A stretch of DNA of 64,000 nt from Caldatribacterium sp051549785 (lineage in GTDB: Bacteria; Atribacterota; Atribacteria; Atribacterales; Caldatribacteriaceae): contig NZ_CP189974.1 in NCBI RefSeq assembly GCF_051549785.1, positions 992,001 through 1,056,000 on the forward strand. The letters are read 5' to 3'. Below are positions 30,329-39,062 of this stretch, piece after piece. A program made the position numbers and the translations under genes. Position 1 is the stretch's first letter. Each line of letters begins with the position of its first letter. Under the pieces are notes generated by a model, which was not told the origin of the DNA, ran no database searches, and was given only the letters and a program-made list of their open reading frames with translations.

Positions 30329-31649
30329 GGCACAGCTTGATGACTTCGATTTTGAGCGAAGGAAAACGGCGTTTCTCAAGCTTTCTGAAGCTTCCCGGAG
30401 AGGGGAAATTTCCTTCCCTCCACCTCGCCCGGTGGTGAACCTCCACTTCCACACCTTCTTCTCCTTCAACGCCTGTGGGTATTCGCCTCTCCACATCGTG
30501 TGGCGGGCAAAAAAGGAGGGCCTCAGCGTGGCGGGGAGCGTCGACTTCGATGTCTTAGACGCCCTGGAGGAGTTCCGGTTTGGGGGATTCACCCTGGGGC
30601 TTCCCGTGGTTTCGGGTCTCGAGACCCGGATTTACCTTCCTGAATTCCGGAATGAAGAGCTGAGCTCTCCCAACGAACCCGGCATTGCCTACTACATGGG
30701 GAACGGTTTCGTGCGTCTTCCTGAAGAAGGAACCCGGGCTTTTGAAACCCTGCGAAAACTCAAGCGGATCGCTCAGGAGCGGAATAAAAAGATTATCGCC
30801 CGGGTCAATGCGTATCTTCAAGAAACCGCGATCGACTATGAAACCGATGTCCTGCCTCTTACCCCCTCCCATAATCCCACCGAGCGCCACATTGTTGTGG
30901 CCTATGCCAGGAGAGCAGAGAGCGTTTTCCCAAATCCCCGGGACCGTGCCCGTTTCTGGGCGGAGAAGCTTGGTGTTCAGGAGGAAGAGGTCCAGGTTTT
31001 GGAAAAAGACCGGGCCTCATTTTACGACTTCATCCGCTCACGCCTCATGAAGTTTGGCGGCGTGGGATACGTTCAGCCCGATGTGGGGGATTTCCCTCGG
31101 ATTCAAGAAGTGAACGAGATGATTCTCTCGGTGGGCGCCATTCCCTCCTTCTCCTGGCTTGACGGAACCCGGAGTGGCGAAGCCGACCCTGAAAGACTTA
31201 TCGCCTTCTGTGAAGCCAACGGCGTAGAGACCTTTTTCCTTATCCCTGATCGGAACTGGAATATCCCTGAAGACGAAGAGCGAAAGCTCAAGGTGCGAAA
31301 GCTCTACGAGTTTGTGGAGACCGCCCGGAAGCATCATTTCCCTGTCTTTGTGGGCACAGAGCTCAATCGCTATGGCCAGAAGTTCGTTGACGACTTTGAT
31401 TCTCCATACCTTGCGCCTTTAGCAGACTTTTTCTTAGAGAGTGCCTGGGTGCTCTGGGGCCATGCGGTTCTCGAGATGTCTTCAGGACGAGGGTACGGAA
31501 GCGACTGGGCGAAAAGGACCTTCAAAAGCCGGGCAGCGAAGAACCGGTTCTTCGCTCGGGTGGGGAGGTGCACAGAGGCATCCTGGGAAGCGGTGCGAAA
31601 GCTTGGAGAGCGTTCGACCGAAAGCCTCTTACAGGAATTTAGTAACTAA
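30309..31649 (+). CDS. PHP-domain phosphoesterase-like protein
   Basis: The 446-residue protein opens with ~40 helical residues, then a PHP domain marked by VVNLHFHTFFSF, the HxH metal site, and later VVSGLETRIY. PHP proteins hydrolyse phosphoesters such as histidinol phosphate or nucleotides. This one is longer than the small PHP phosphatases and has an extra ~150 residues (WLDGTRSGEADPERL, then FVGTELNRYGQKFVDDF). GTG 30309 lies 20 bases inside the transporter gene. It converges with the sirtuin gene with a 21-base overlap. Confidence 0.85.
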   Translation: MRIEDLEAQLDDFDFERRKTAFLKLSEASRRGEISFPPPRPVVNLHFHTFFSFNACGYSPLHIVWRAKKEGLSVAGSVDFDVLDALEEFRFGGFTLGLPVVSGLETRIYLPEFRNEELSSPNEPGIAYYMGNGFVRLPEEGTRAFETLRKLKRIAQERNKKIIARVNAYLQETAIDYETDVLPLTPSHNPTERHIVVAYARRAESVFPNPRDRARFWAEKLGVQEEEVQVLEKDRASFYDFIRSRLMKFGGVGYVQPDVGDFPRIQEVNEMILSVGAIPSFSWLDGTRSGEADPERLIAFCEANGVETFFLIPDRNWNIPEDEERKLKVRKLYEFVETARKHHFPVFVGTELNRYGQKFVDDFDSPYLAPLADFFLESAWVLWGHAVLEMSSGRGYGSDWAKRTFKSRAAKNRFFARVGRCTEASWEAVRKLGERSTESLLQEFSN

Positions 31650-32369
31650 GACACGATGGATGGCCTCAAGGGCGAAAGAGGCCTTTTCGCGGATGGTGAA
31701 TCGGGCTCTCCAGTCAAAAGGTGTGGGCATGAGGTTGATGATACCCAGAAGGGGGGTATAAGATGGAAGGAAATTCGCTGGTGACACCTGGAGACTTGAG
31801 CCGATCACCAGCATAGGCAGGCGATGCGCCAGCTCCTGCGCCTCTTCAAAACAGGGAGGGAGCATGTCGCCGAAGAGAACGACATCAGGCCGGAGCATTC
31901 CCCCGCACAGGCAGCGGGGAGGTATCTCTCCCTGGCGGGTTTTTTCTACCAGAACCTCAATAGGGAAGGAGGTACGGCACGCGACGCAGTGGCCGGAACG
32001 AAGGTGCCCGTGGATTTCAAGAACCTTTCGGGATCCGGCCTTTTCGTGGAGGCCGTCGATGTTCTGGGTGACGACGGCCTCCACAATGCCAAGCCTTTCC
32101 CACTCTGCGAGGATATCGTGGGCTTTATTGGGACGGGCGTCCCGGAAGCGCATGAGGACCTCAAGGCCGACCCGGAAGAAAACCTCAGGACGATGGTAGA
32201 GGGCTTCCACTGAGAGCACTTCAATGGGGTCGTAGTGTTCCCAAAGGCCTGTCTTGGGGGTACGGAAGTCGGGGATGCCGCTTTCCGTCGAAATCCCCGC
32301 ACCAGTGAGAACCACCCAGGGTTGACGATCGAAGATGATCCGGGCAACCTCTTCGGGGTCCCAGGACAT
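31629..32369 (-). CDS. cobB: Sir2-type NAD-dependent protein deacylase
   Basis: The 246-residue sirtuin removes acyl groups from lysine using NAD. Motifs are LTGAGISTESGIPDFR (NAD pocket), TQNIDGLHEKAG, the catalytic His in EIHGHL, two Cys pairs for zinc (CVAC and CLC), RPDVVLFGD and IGSSLQVSPA. The absence of the Ala-Tyr-Arg desuccinylase pattern after GAGIS suggests an ordinary deacetylase. It directly follows the S1-domain gene, with one base between them. Confidence 0.95.
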   Translation of the reverse strand: MSWDPEEVARIIFDRQPWVVLTGAGISTESGIPDFRTPKTGLWEHYDPIEVLSVEALYHRPEVFFRVGLEVLMRFRDARPNKAHDILAEWERLGIVEAVVTQNIDGLHEKAGSRKVLEIHGHLRSGHCVACRTSFPIEVLVEKTRQGEIPPRCLCGGMLRPDVVLFGDMLPPCFEEAQELAHRLPMLVIGSSLQVSPANFLPSYTPLLGIINLMPTPFDWRARFTIREKASFALEAIHRVLVTKFL

Positions 32370-32370
32370 C

Positions 32371-32733
32371 TCAGCGCTTCTTTTTCCCGTCCCGGTGTTT
32401 CTTGAGGTCCGAGAGCTTCTCCTGGCTCTGTTTCAGGAAACGGTTCATTTTCTGTTCAAAACTTGCCCGGCTTCGTTCTAACTTCTCAAGGTACTCCTTG
32501 TCCTCGTTCACCCGCTTGATGGAGAGGTCGATTTTCCCATCGGGAGAGATGCCGATGACCTTCACCTTGACCCGATCGTTGATTTTAAGGTAATCATTCA
32601 CATCCTTCACGAAGTGGTGGGCGATTTCAGAGATGTGCACAAGACCCCGTTTGCCGTCTTCGAGCTCAACAAAGGCGCCGAAGCGGGTGATGCCCACGAC
32701 CTTGCCTTCCACGATGCTGTCGATTTCCACCAT
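32371..32733 (-). CDS. S1 RNA-binding domain protein (general stress protein 13-like)
   Basis: The 120-residue protein is one S1 domain (residues 1-75; VEGKVVGITRFGAFVEL, GLVHISEIA, DRVKVKVIGISPDGKIDLSIK) plus a charged helical tail (LEKLERSRASFEQKM then a Lys-rich end). Its layout matches the YugI/CvfD proteins that associate with the ribosome. A near-consensus promoter on the minus strand lies just upstream. It is cotranscribed with the sirtuin. Confidence 0.93.
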   Translation of the reverse strand: MVEIDSIVEGKVVGITRFGAFVELEDGKRGLVHISEIAHHFVKDVNDYLKINDRVKVKVIGISPDGKIDLSIKRVNEDKEYLEKLERSRASFEQKMNRFLKQSQEKLSDLKKHRDGKKKR

Positions 32734-32771
32734 GAACCTGAAACTATCCTCCCTCTTTGAAAATTGAGCAT

Positions 32772-32800
32772 ATTATACAAATCCCCTGAAAAGGTGTCAA
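32772..32800 (-). promoter_or_regulatory. Consensus sigma-70 promoter for the S1-domain gene
   Basis: On the minus strand TTGACA (32795-32800) and TATAAT (32772-32777) are perfect consensus boxes with a 17-base spacer. The minus-35 overlaps the stop codon of the upstream phosphoesterase gene. Confidence 0.9.
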
Positions 32801-33528
32801 TGCGCTCCCAGAGAAGGCAAGAGGTCCTCGAGGAACTTCCCCGGAAGCCCACTCCGGGGGTAAGCTTCCTTAAGGGGGGTAAGGTCGTACTCGCAGCGGC
32901 GAAAGGAAACCCGGAGCTTCTCCCCAACCTCAAGCAGAGCCCAGGCCGCCCTCCAGTCACCGTCCTTTGGCCGTCCGACACTTCCGTCGTTTGCGATGAA
33001 GAGCCCATTGACCTCCCGGAAAAAAGGGATGTGGGTGTGACCACAGACAAGGACGTTGGCGCTTTCACCAGCCATCATGTGGAGGAAACTTGAGTCCGGC
33101 CGGTCAGGGAAGAGGTACTCGTTGATGCGCCTTGGGCTTCCATGGACAAAGAGGAAACGGAAGGATCCTACCTCGAGTTCATACCGGGGAAGGAGGTTTC
33201 GAAGGAAATCTTTGTTCTTGGGCGTCACGGTGTTCCTGGTCCAATGGAGAGATTCCTGCCCCAGGGCCTTTTCTTCTTCCGTCCGGTACGCGCAGCCACA
33301 GTCCTCAAGGTCAAATCCCACCCCCTGGTCGTAGTTCCCCATGATGGTAGGAATGCCAAGATCTCGCACCGTTTCGACGACCTCGTTAGGGAAAGGGGCG
33401 TACCCCACGAGGTCCCCAAGGCACACCATCACATCCACGCCGGTACTTTCGATATCCTCAAGGACACTCTGCAGTGCCGGGAGATTCGCATGGACGTCAG
33501 AGAAAACGGCAATACGCACTGTGGTCAC
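32797..33528 (-). CDS. Calcineurin-like metallophosphoesterase
   Basis: The 243-residue protein has the full set of dimetal motifs: FSDVHANL, CLGDLVGYAP, GNYDQG, FVHGSPR and CGHTHIPF. It belongs to the group near diadenosine tetraphosphatase and YfcE-type phosphodiesterases. The substrate is open. It starts three bases after the DUF554 gene and forms a minus-strand run with the AI-2E-type transporter gene. Confidence 0.92.
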   Translation of the reverse strand: MTTVRIAVFSDVHANLPALQSVLEDIESTGVDVMVCLGDLVGYAPFPNEVVETVRDLGIPTIMGNYDQGVGFDLEDCGCAYRTEEEKALGQESLHWTRNTVTPKNKDFLRNLLPRYELEVGSFRFLFVHGSPRRINEYLFPDRPDSSFLHMMAGESANVLVCGHTHIPFFREVNGLFIANDGSVGRPKDGDWRAAWALLEVGEKLRVSFRRCEYDLTPLKEAYPRSGLPGKFLEDLLPSLGAH

Positions 33529-33531
33529 CTC

Positions 33532-34203
33532 CTAAAGGATACGAATGAAAAGCGCCACAAAGCCAAGAGACGGGAGGAGGTTCGCCACCCGGATTTTCTT
33601 GAGGTTGAGGAGGTTCAGGGCAATCCCCAGGATGAGGATACCCCCGGTTGCAGTCATTTCCCGGACGAAGACTTCCGAGAGAAACGGGGCGATAAACCGG
33701 GCAAGAAGGGTGATGCTTCCTTGAATGAGGAGGATGGAGAGGGCTGAGAAAGGAACGCCAATACCAAGGCTTGCCCCAAGGGCGACCGAGGCCGTCCCGT
33801 CAAGGAGAGATTTCGTGTAGAGGATATGGGGGACTTTCCCCAGACCGTCCTCGAGAGACCCCATGATGGTCATCGGACCGATACAGAAAAGCAGTGTTGC
33901 AGCAAGGAACCCCGGGGCAAATGTCCCTGCTTCAGCCTTCAGACGTTCCTCAAGCCGCCTCGAGAAGTGCTCCAGGCGTCCTTCAAGCTGCAGGAGTTCT
34001 CCCAACGCGCTTCCGGCCACAAGGCTCAAAAGGAGTGCCAGGAACTTTTCCCCCTTGAGGGCCATGGAAAGCCCAAGGGGGACACACACAAGTCCCAGGG
34101 TGTGCATGAGGGCTTCCTGAACACGCAGGGGAAACTTCCCCCGGAGGGTTATCCCCAGAAGCCCCCCAAGGACCACAGCCAGAGCGTTACAGAGCGTTCC
34201 CAT
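33532..34203 (-). CDS. DUF554 membrane protein
   Basis: The 223-residue protein has six to seven membrane helices and the DUF554 signatures MGTLCNALAVVLGGLLG, LLFCIGPMTIMGSLEDGL and SLLDGTASVALGASLG. The family is widespread and without known function. It overlaps the transporter gene by 17 bases and is followed by the phosphoesterase gene. Confidence 0.93.
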   Translation of the reverse strand: MGTLCNALAVVLGGLLGITLRGKFPLRVQEALMHTLGLVCVPLGLSMALKGEKFLALLLSLVAGSALGELLQLEGRLEHFSRRLEERLKAEAGTFAPGFLAATLLFCIGPMTIMGSLEDGLGKVPHILYTKSLLDGTASVALGASLGIGVPFSALSILLIQGSITLLARFIAPFLSEVFVREMTATGGILILGIALNLLNLKKIRVANLLPSLGFVALFIRIL

Positions 34204-35269
34204 GCTCTGTCACCTTTTGCTTCGCCTTTTTCTGGTGGAGGAGAATACCCTTGAGCACTCCCGCCACAGGAATGGCAGCGATGACTCCCAAGGCCCCGAA
34301 GAGCTTTCCCCCTACAAGGAGGGCAAAAAGCACCGTCACCGGGTGCAATCCAGTCTCTTTCCCCATGACCCGGGGGGTAACCACCACGCCTTCGACGAAG
34401 TTGATGGCGCTGAAGAGGGCCACAACCCCCACCACATGCCAGAGCGACTTTGTGCTGGCAAAGAGGAGTGCCGGGATAGCCCCTACAATGGGTCCAAGGT
34501 ACGGGATGACGTCGGCGATTCCGGCGATGATGCCGATGACCAGGGGAAATTCAATGCCCATAGCGAGCAACCCCACGGTTGCTGTGGATCCCACAAAGAG
34601 GGAGAGAATCAGTCGACCCCGGATGAAATTGCCGACGACCCTGTCCACATCCCGGAGGAGTTCGATGTACTCCCTGTGACGTTCCCTGGGAAGGATTCGC
34701 ACCAGCGTTCCCCGGATTTTCGCCGCATCGACCATGAAGTAGTACAGGGCAAAAGGGGTGACGACGAAACCCAGGAAGAGCACGCTCATGAAGAGCGAAA
34801 CGAGGTTCAGAATGTTCTTCGTGATGGTCTGGAAGTAGTTTTCGAGGTTTCCCAGAAAGTTCCGGAGGAAATCCTCCACTGCCTCAGCAAGACGAAGCTC
34901 AGGATACCTGGCGTCTAAGGCCCTGGCTGCTTCAAGGATTTTCCCGACGAAGTCCTCAATGTATCTGGGGGCAGAAGACGCCAGAGCCTTGAGCTGTGAC
35001 AGGGCTTCGGGAATGATGAGGAAAAAGAGCAGGGCGAAGAAGAGGAGCAGGGCAAGGAAGACGATAACCACCGAGAGTTTCCAGGAAAGCCCTCTTTTAT
35101 TGAGGAACCGGGCGGCAGGGGTGAGCGCGTAGGCCAGAAGTCCCCCAAGGACAAAGGGGACAAGAACATCCCGCAGAAGGTACACAAGGTACAGCGCAAG
35201 GACAAGGAGGAGGAGATAGTAGAACCTTTTCAACCACTCGGTGACTTTTTCTTCTCGCGCTTCTGGCAA
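34187..35269 (-). CDS. AI-2E family (UPF0118) transporter
   Basis: The 360-residue protein has seven to eight membrane helices and the family's C-terminal motifs GIIAGIADVIPYLGPIVG, FSAINFVEGVVVTPRVMG and LHPVTVLFALLVGGKLFG. Members export autoinducer-2 (TqsA) or act as Na+/H+ antiporters, and these cannot be told apart here. It is the first gene of the minus-strand run. It is divergent from the glycosyltransferase gene, whose promoter lies in the 72 bases between them. Confidence 0.93.
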   Translation of the reverse strand: MPEAREEKVTEWLKRFYYLLLLVLALYLVYLLRDVLVPFVLGGLLAYALTPAARFLNKRGLSWKLSVVIVFLALLLFFALLFFLIIPEALSQLKALASSAPRYIEDFVGKILEAARALDARYPELRLAEAVEDFLRNFLGNLENYFQTITKNILNLVSLFMSVLFLGFVVTPFALYYFMVDAAKIRGTLVRILPRERHREYIELLRDVDRVVGNFIRGRLILSLFVGSTATVGLLAMGIEFPLVIGIIAGIADVIPYLGPIVGAIPALLFASTKSLWHVVGVVALFSAINFVEGVVVTPRVMGKETGLHPVTVLFALLVGGKLFGALGVIAAIPVAGVLKGILLHQKKAKQKVTEHGNAL

Positions 35270-35296
35270 GTGGCTTTCCCTTTCGTGCGTTTTATG

Positions 35297-35302
35297 TATA
35301 AT
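35297..35302 (+). promoter_or_regulatory. Minus-10 (TATAAT) for the glycosyltransferase gene
   Basis: TATAAT lies 40 bases before ATG 35342. This rules out the in-frame start at 35270 upstream of it. Confidence 0.6.
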
Positions 35303-35341
35303 ATTCTAAGGCTTTCACGCCACTTTGCAAGAGTGAGACCG

Positions 35342-36058
35342 ATGCTTGACGGCCAGAATATAGCTGTTCTTATTCCAGCGTACAACGAGGCTCCGCGGAT
35401 TGGAAGAGTCCTTGAGGTAGTCTGTGCTGCAGACTTCGTGGACCAGGTGGTAGTCATCGACGATGGTTCACAGGATGATACAGCGTCTGTGGCCTCCCGT
35501 TTCCCCGTCCTGGTCCTCCGCCATCCCAGGAATTTCGGAAAGGGGAAAGCCCTGGTTTCTGGCATTCGGGAGACGAAAGACAGCGATATCTACCTCTTCA
35601 TCGATGCGGACCTCCTGCACCTTGAGAAGGAGCATCTTCTGGCTCTGGCTGAGCCCCTCATTCGGTATCCGTTCCTCGATATGACGATTGGGGTGTTCAA
35701 GGGGGGAAGAGGATCGAGTGACCTTGCCCAGCGCTTCTTCCCCATTCTCAACGGGCAGCGGGCGGTGCGGGGGAAATGGGTACGGAATCTCCCCGATTTC
35801 TCCTGGACTCGCTTCGGGGTTGAGGTCTTTCTGACGAAGTTTGCCCATGATACTGCGGCCAATATCGAGATGGTCCCGCTTTGGGGCCTTGCGCACTACC
35901 ACAAGGAAGAAAAGTACGGCCCGTTCCTTGGGGTGTACCATAGATTGAAGATGTACGTGGAGATTTTCCGAACCTACCTCCTCTATGAAGGACACATCCA
36001 GAAGGATCCCAAAGTCGTTGAGGAAAAGGAGGAACGCGTATGCCCGAGTGTCACCTGA
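35342..36058 (+). CDS. Family 2 glycosyltransferase
   Basis: The 238-residue protein has the GT-A fold. VLIPAYNEAPRIGRVL and VVIDDGSQDDT bind the nucleotide sugar, YLFIDADLLHL holds the DxD metal site, and NGQRAVRGKWVRNLP leads to the acceptor side. It resembles the short, soluble GT2 enzymes near glucosyl-3-phosphoglycerate synthase or dolichol-phosphate-mannose-type transferases. No membrane helix is evident. The next gene starts inside its 3' end. Confidence 0.88.
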   Translation: MLDGQNIAVLIPAYNEAPRIGRVLEVVCAADFVDQVVVIDDGSQDDTASVASRFPVLVLRHPRNFGKGKALVSGIRETKDSDIYLFIDADLLHLEKEHLLALAEPLIRYPFLDMTIGVFKGGRGSSDLAQRFFPILNGQRAVRGKWVRNLPDFSWTRFGVEVFLTKFAHDTAANIEMVPLWGLAHYHKEEKYGPFLGVYHRLKMYVEIFRTYLLYEGHIQKDPKVVEEKEERVCPSVT

Positions 36059-36240
36059 AAGAAAACCTTGCTCAGTGTACCTGTACATACCTTTCCTGTG
36101 CGAAGCGTGGGAAGTGCTGTGAGTGTGTGGCGTACCACCGCGCCCACGGAGAAATCCCGGGGTGCTTCTTTCCACCTGACGTTGAGCGAACCTATGACCG
36201 CTCCATTCGGAGATTCATTGCAGCGTATCAGAGAGCCTGA
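36040..36240 (+). CDS. DUF6485 cysteine-rich small protein
   Basis: The 66-residue protein has eight Cys in the DUF6485 arrangement (CTCTYLSCAKRGKCCECVAY, then HRAHGEIPGCFF). This may bind zinc or an iron-sulfur cluster; no function is known. It overlaps the glycosyltransferase gene by 19 bases and the cyclase gene by 47, so the three are one unit. Confidence 0.85.
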   Translation: MPECHLKENLAQCTCTYLSCAKRGKCCECVAYHRAHGEIPGCFFPPDVERTYDRSIRRFIAAYQRA

Positions 36241-36847
36241 AAACCTGATTGTCGACCTCTCCCGGACCCTTGTTCCGGGAGAGTCCTCTTTCCCTGAAGA
36301 CCCGCCCTTCCTCGTTCTTCCCTGGCACCAGCACAACGTCCATGGGTTCGCCACCCAGGTGCTTTTCCTTCCAGAGCATGCGGCAACCCACGTGGATGTT
36401 CCCCGGCACTTCTTTAAGGATGCCTGGGGAGTAGAGGCTATTGCTCTTGAGCGGTTCTTCGGACGGGCTCGAGCCCTTGACCCCGAGAGACTTCCCCGTC
36501 CTCTTGAGGAGACGCTACTTCGGAAACTCAACGTGGCGGAGGGGGACATCGTCCTCTTTGTGGGGAACCCGAAGCTCACCGAGGAGGACGCACGGGCACT
36601 CCTTGCCTGCGGCGTGAAAGGAGTAGGGGTTGAAGCAGAGAGCATTGACGAACCGCCCTTCCCTCTGCATCGCCTGTTCCTGAAAGCAGGAGTGCTGATT
36701 TACGAAAACCTCACCGGTGTTGCTCACCTTGTGGGGAAAGACATCCTCTTCTTCGGCTTTCCCCTGAAGATTTCCTCCGCAACCGCTTCCCCGGTACGGG
36801 CGGTGGCGATTATTTTGCCTTCGGAAGACGCGAGCGGGCTTCCTTGA
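36194..36847 (+). CDS. Cyclase/kynurenine formamidase-like hydrolase
   Basis: The product of about 217 residues has the family's metal-binding motif HAATHVDVPRHF and opens with LIVDLSRTLVPG. Such enzymes hydrolyse arylformamides or act as polyketide-type cyclases. The start is uncertain. ATG 36194 has no good ribosome site, while TTG 36218 follows GGAGA closely and would give 209 residues. Its 3' end overlaps the convergent TPR gene by 38 bases. Confidence 0.85.
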   Translation: MTAPFGDSLQRIREPENLIVDLSRTLVPGESSFPEDPPFLVLPWHQHNVHGFATQVLFLPEHAATHVDVPRHFFKDAWGVEAIALERFFGRARALDPERLPRPLEETLLRKLNVAEGDIVLFVGNPKLTEEDARALLACGVKGVGVEAESIDEPPFPLHRLFLKAGVLIYENLTGVAHLVGKDILFFGFPLKISSATASPVRAVAIILPSEDASGLP

Positions 36848-37448
36848 GCCAGTACTGTCCGGTGGCGTCGTCCGGTCGAAGCGCCGTGTATTTCTCCAGG
36901 GCCCACACGGCGTTGTGGTAGTCGCCGGTCCGAAAACTCGCGATCCCGAGCCAGTAGTAGGCTTTGTCGAATGTTGCGTTAGCCTCGATGGCCTTTTTGA
37001 AGTACTCTATGGCGTCGTAAGGCTCGCCCCGCTCCAGAGCCACGATGCCCCGCTCGTAGTTCTCCCAGGCCTCTTTCCCGTACTGTTTCCAGTTGCGAAC
37101 CTTCCGCAGGAAATACCGGGCCTGCTGGTTCTCTGGTTCAAGTTTCACCACCTTTTCCCAGGCCCAGATGGCTTCATCGTACATATCCTCTTCCTGATAG
37201 GTTCGGGCAAGCCAGATCCAGGCCTTCACAAAATCAGGTTTGGTGGTGACGGCCTCGATGAAGAACTGGATGGCTTCTTCCTTCCTCCCTACCTGGTAGA
37301 GGTTATACCCCTGGTCGAACATCACCTGGGCGTAGCCTTCTTCGGGGACATCGATACTGTACGGGGCAAAAGGGGGGACTTCTCCATCGGCCCAGGCGAG
37401 GGAAACCCAGAGGAACACAAAAGACAGTGCCAGGAATACGTATCGCAT
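36810..37448 (-). CDS. Exported tetratricopeptide-repeat protein
   Basis: The 212-residue product has a signal peptide (about 1-19, SLAWADG) and four to five TPR units (for example AQVMFDQGYNLYQVGRKEEA, then AWIWLARTYQEEDMYDEAI and AYYWLGIASFRTGDYHNAV). TPR arrays assemble protein complexes in the envelope. ATG 37448 after AAAAAGGAGGAGAG was chosen. It follows the B3/4 gene by 19 bases in the nikR run. Confidence 0.9.
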   Translation of the reverse strand: MRYVFLALSFVFLWVSLAWADGEVPPFAPYSIDVPEEGYAQVMFDQGYNLYQVGRKEEAIQFFIEAVTTKPDFVKAWIWLARTYQEEDMYDEAIWAWEKVVKLEPENQQARYFLRKVRNWKQYGKEAWENYERGIVALERGEPYDAIEYFKKAIEANATFDKAYYWLGIASFRTGDYHNAVWALEKYTALRPDDATGQYWLKEARSRLPKAK

Positions 37449-37467
37449 AGACTCTCCTCCTTTTTCC

Positions 37468-38181
37468 TTATTGTACCACAGGAATTTCAAGTTCCGGGGC
37501 ATCGTTCTTCAGGACACCCGTTGTGACGTGACAGCCGCAGTACCGGGCAAAGAGAGACGAAGCTTCGGCGAGGATCTCCTCAAGGTCCTCAAGTGTGAAG
37601 GGAGGAAGGCAATCGATGTTGATGACTGTGGATATGGTGCTTTCCGTGATTTTCGTCGCGTCTCCCTGTCGCCAGGTCCACTTCCGGCAGAGGACCTTGC
37701 GGCTATCCCGAAGGATGATTTCGCCTTTTTGCGGAGGTTCAGGCTCGGTACCGTTGAGGGGGATGTACCATTCGCCCCCCTGCGCATAGGTGAGCACGAG
37801 GTCTCCTTCAATTTTCCCCAGGTCATCGCCTCCGCAAGGAAGACCATAACGGAGGGATACCGTGTTCATGAGGGCTACGGGGGTATTGATGTAGGAGAGA
37901 GTACCCCCCTTGAGGACTCTCCGGAGGAGGTTTTCGATGGAGGGGGGACACCGGTTGGGGTTCGTCCCGAACCTCATGAAGGCCTCACGCCAGCCCCTGA
38001 TTTTCGGATCATTCCGGAGGGTTTCAAGGGTGTAGCATTTCCGGGCAGTGCATTCTGCTTCCCGGAGGAGACGGACCACATCTTCTTGCTCGCCGTGGTT
38101 TGCCACCCCCAAGAGCACGAGAACACCCCGGAGATACCCGGGGTACGAGGCGAGAATCGCCGGGTCGATACGGTACTTCAC
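37468..38181 (-). CDS. B3/B4 domain protein (PheRS beta editing-domain homologue)
   Basis: The 237-residue protein is a stand-alone B3/B4 domain of the kind found in the phenylalanyl-tRNA synthetase beta subunit (SIENLLRRVLKGGTLSYIN, NTVSLRYGLPCGGDDL, WTWRQGDATKITE). Stand-alone versions may edit mischarged tRNA or act on free substrates; none is proved for this group. It overlaps the CDF gene by four bases. Confidence 0.9.
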   Translation of the reverse strand: MKYRIDPAILASYPGYLRGVLVLLGVANHGEQEDVVRLLREAECTARKCYTLETLRNDPKIRGWREAFMRFGTNPNRCPPSIENLLRRVLKGGTLSYINTPVALMNTVSLRYGLPCGGDDLGKIEGDLVLTYAQGGEWYIPLNGTEPEPPQKGEIILRDSRKVLCRKWTWRQGDATKITESTISTVINIDCLPPFTLEDLEEILAEASSLFARYCGCHVTTGVLKNDAPELEIPVVQ

Positions 38182-39062
38182 CGGTGTTCCTCCTTTTCGG
38201 TGGTCGGCTCAATGTGCACCGTCACATCGGTCACACCGTTAAATTTCTGCTTGATCACTTGTTCCACCTCTTCCGATATCCGGTGGGCTTCCTCAACGGA
38301 CATGTTTTCGTCCACGAGGACATGGAGGTCGAGGTGGATGTCGTCGGCCCGTCCTCGGGTTCGGATTTTGTGGCACCCCTGGACTGCGGGGACACTCCGG
38401 ACAACCTGAGCCACTGCCTCGGGGTACAGGACGTTTTCATCGCAGAGAATTCGGCAACTCTCGGTGAGAATCACAATGCCTGCCCGAACGATGAGCCCTG
38501 CAATGGCAAGAGACGCCAGGATGTCCATCCAGGGAAAACCAAGACGAATGGCCACCAGAGTGCCCAGGACTCCCAGGGACACAAAGACGTCGCTTTGCGT
38601 GTGCAGGGCATCGGCAAGGAGGAAGTCGCTTTTCCACCTTTTGCCCACCGCTTTTTCCCAGAGGACCACGACACCGTTCACCCCCAGGGTGAGGGCCATG
38701 AGGGCAAAGCTTGTTACTTGGACTTCGGGAACATGGAGGGAGGTCCATCGTGTCCAGACCTCCCGGACCACTTCTGAGGCTGCTCCAAAAAGCAACAGGG
38801 CAATCCCCACCGAAGCAAAGGTTTCAAACTTCTTGTGGCCATAGGGGTGGCTTGTGTCCGGAGGACGAAAGGCAACAGAGAGTCCAACAAGACCGACGAT
38901 GTTGGAAATCCCGTCAGAGAGGGAGTGGAACCCGTCGGCGGTCACACTGGTGATACCGGCGATTTTCCCATAGAGAATTTTCACCAGGGCCACACCCAGG
39001 TTGCAGAAAAGGACGAGAATGAGCACCCGGCGAAGTGCGACATACCTTGTCTTCTCATCCAT
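38178..39062 (-). CDS. Cation diffusion facilitator metal exporter
   Basis: The 294-residue protein has six membrane helices and a cytoplasmic C-terminal domain. Metal-site motifs are DGFHSLSDG in helix 2 and DALHTQSDV in helix 5, the usual HxxxD pairs of CDF Zn/Fe/Ni/Co exporters. The C-terminal domain (HLDLHVLVDENMSVEEAH) senses metal in the cytoplasm. It overlaps nikR by eight bases, so nickel or cobalt efflux is a reasonable inference. ATG 39062 was chosen behind GGAGAAG. Confidence 0.93.
   Translation of the reverse strand: MDEKTRYVALRRVLILVLFCNLGVALVKILYGKIAGITSVTADGFHSLSDGISNIVGLVGLSVAFRPPDTSHPYGHKKFETFASVGIALLLFGAASEVVREVWTRWTSLHVPEVQVTSFALMALTLGVNGVVVLWEKAVGKRWKSDFLLADALHTQSDVFVSLGVLGTLVAIRLGFPWMDILASLAIAGLIVRAGIVILTESCRILCDENVLYPEAVAQVVRSVPAVQGCHKIRTRGRADDIHLDLHVLVDENMSVEEAHRISEEVEQVIKQKFNGVTDVTVHIEPTTEKEEHR

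Noticed and set aside
29204..30592. 462-codon open frame antisense to the MFS and PHP genes
   Set aside because: It lies wholly opposite two well-supported genes, has a composition rich in Lys/Glu/Pro typical of GC-rich antisense frames, and no domain.
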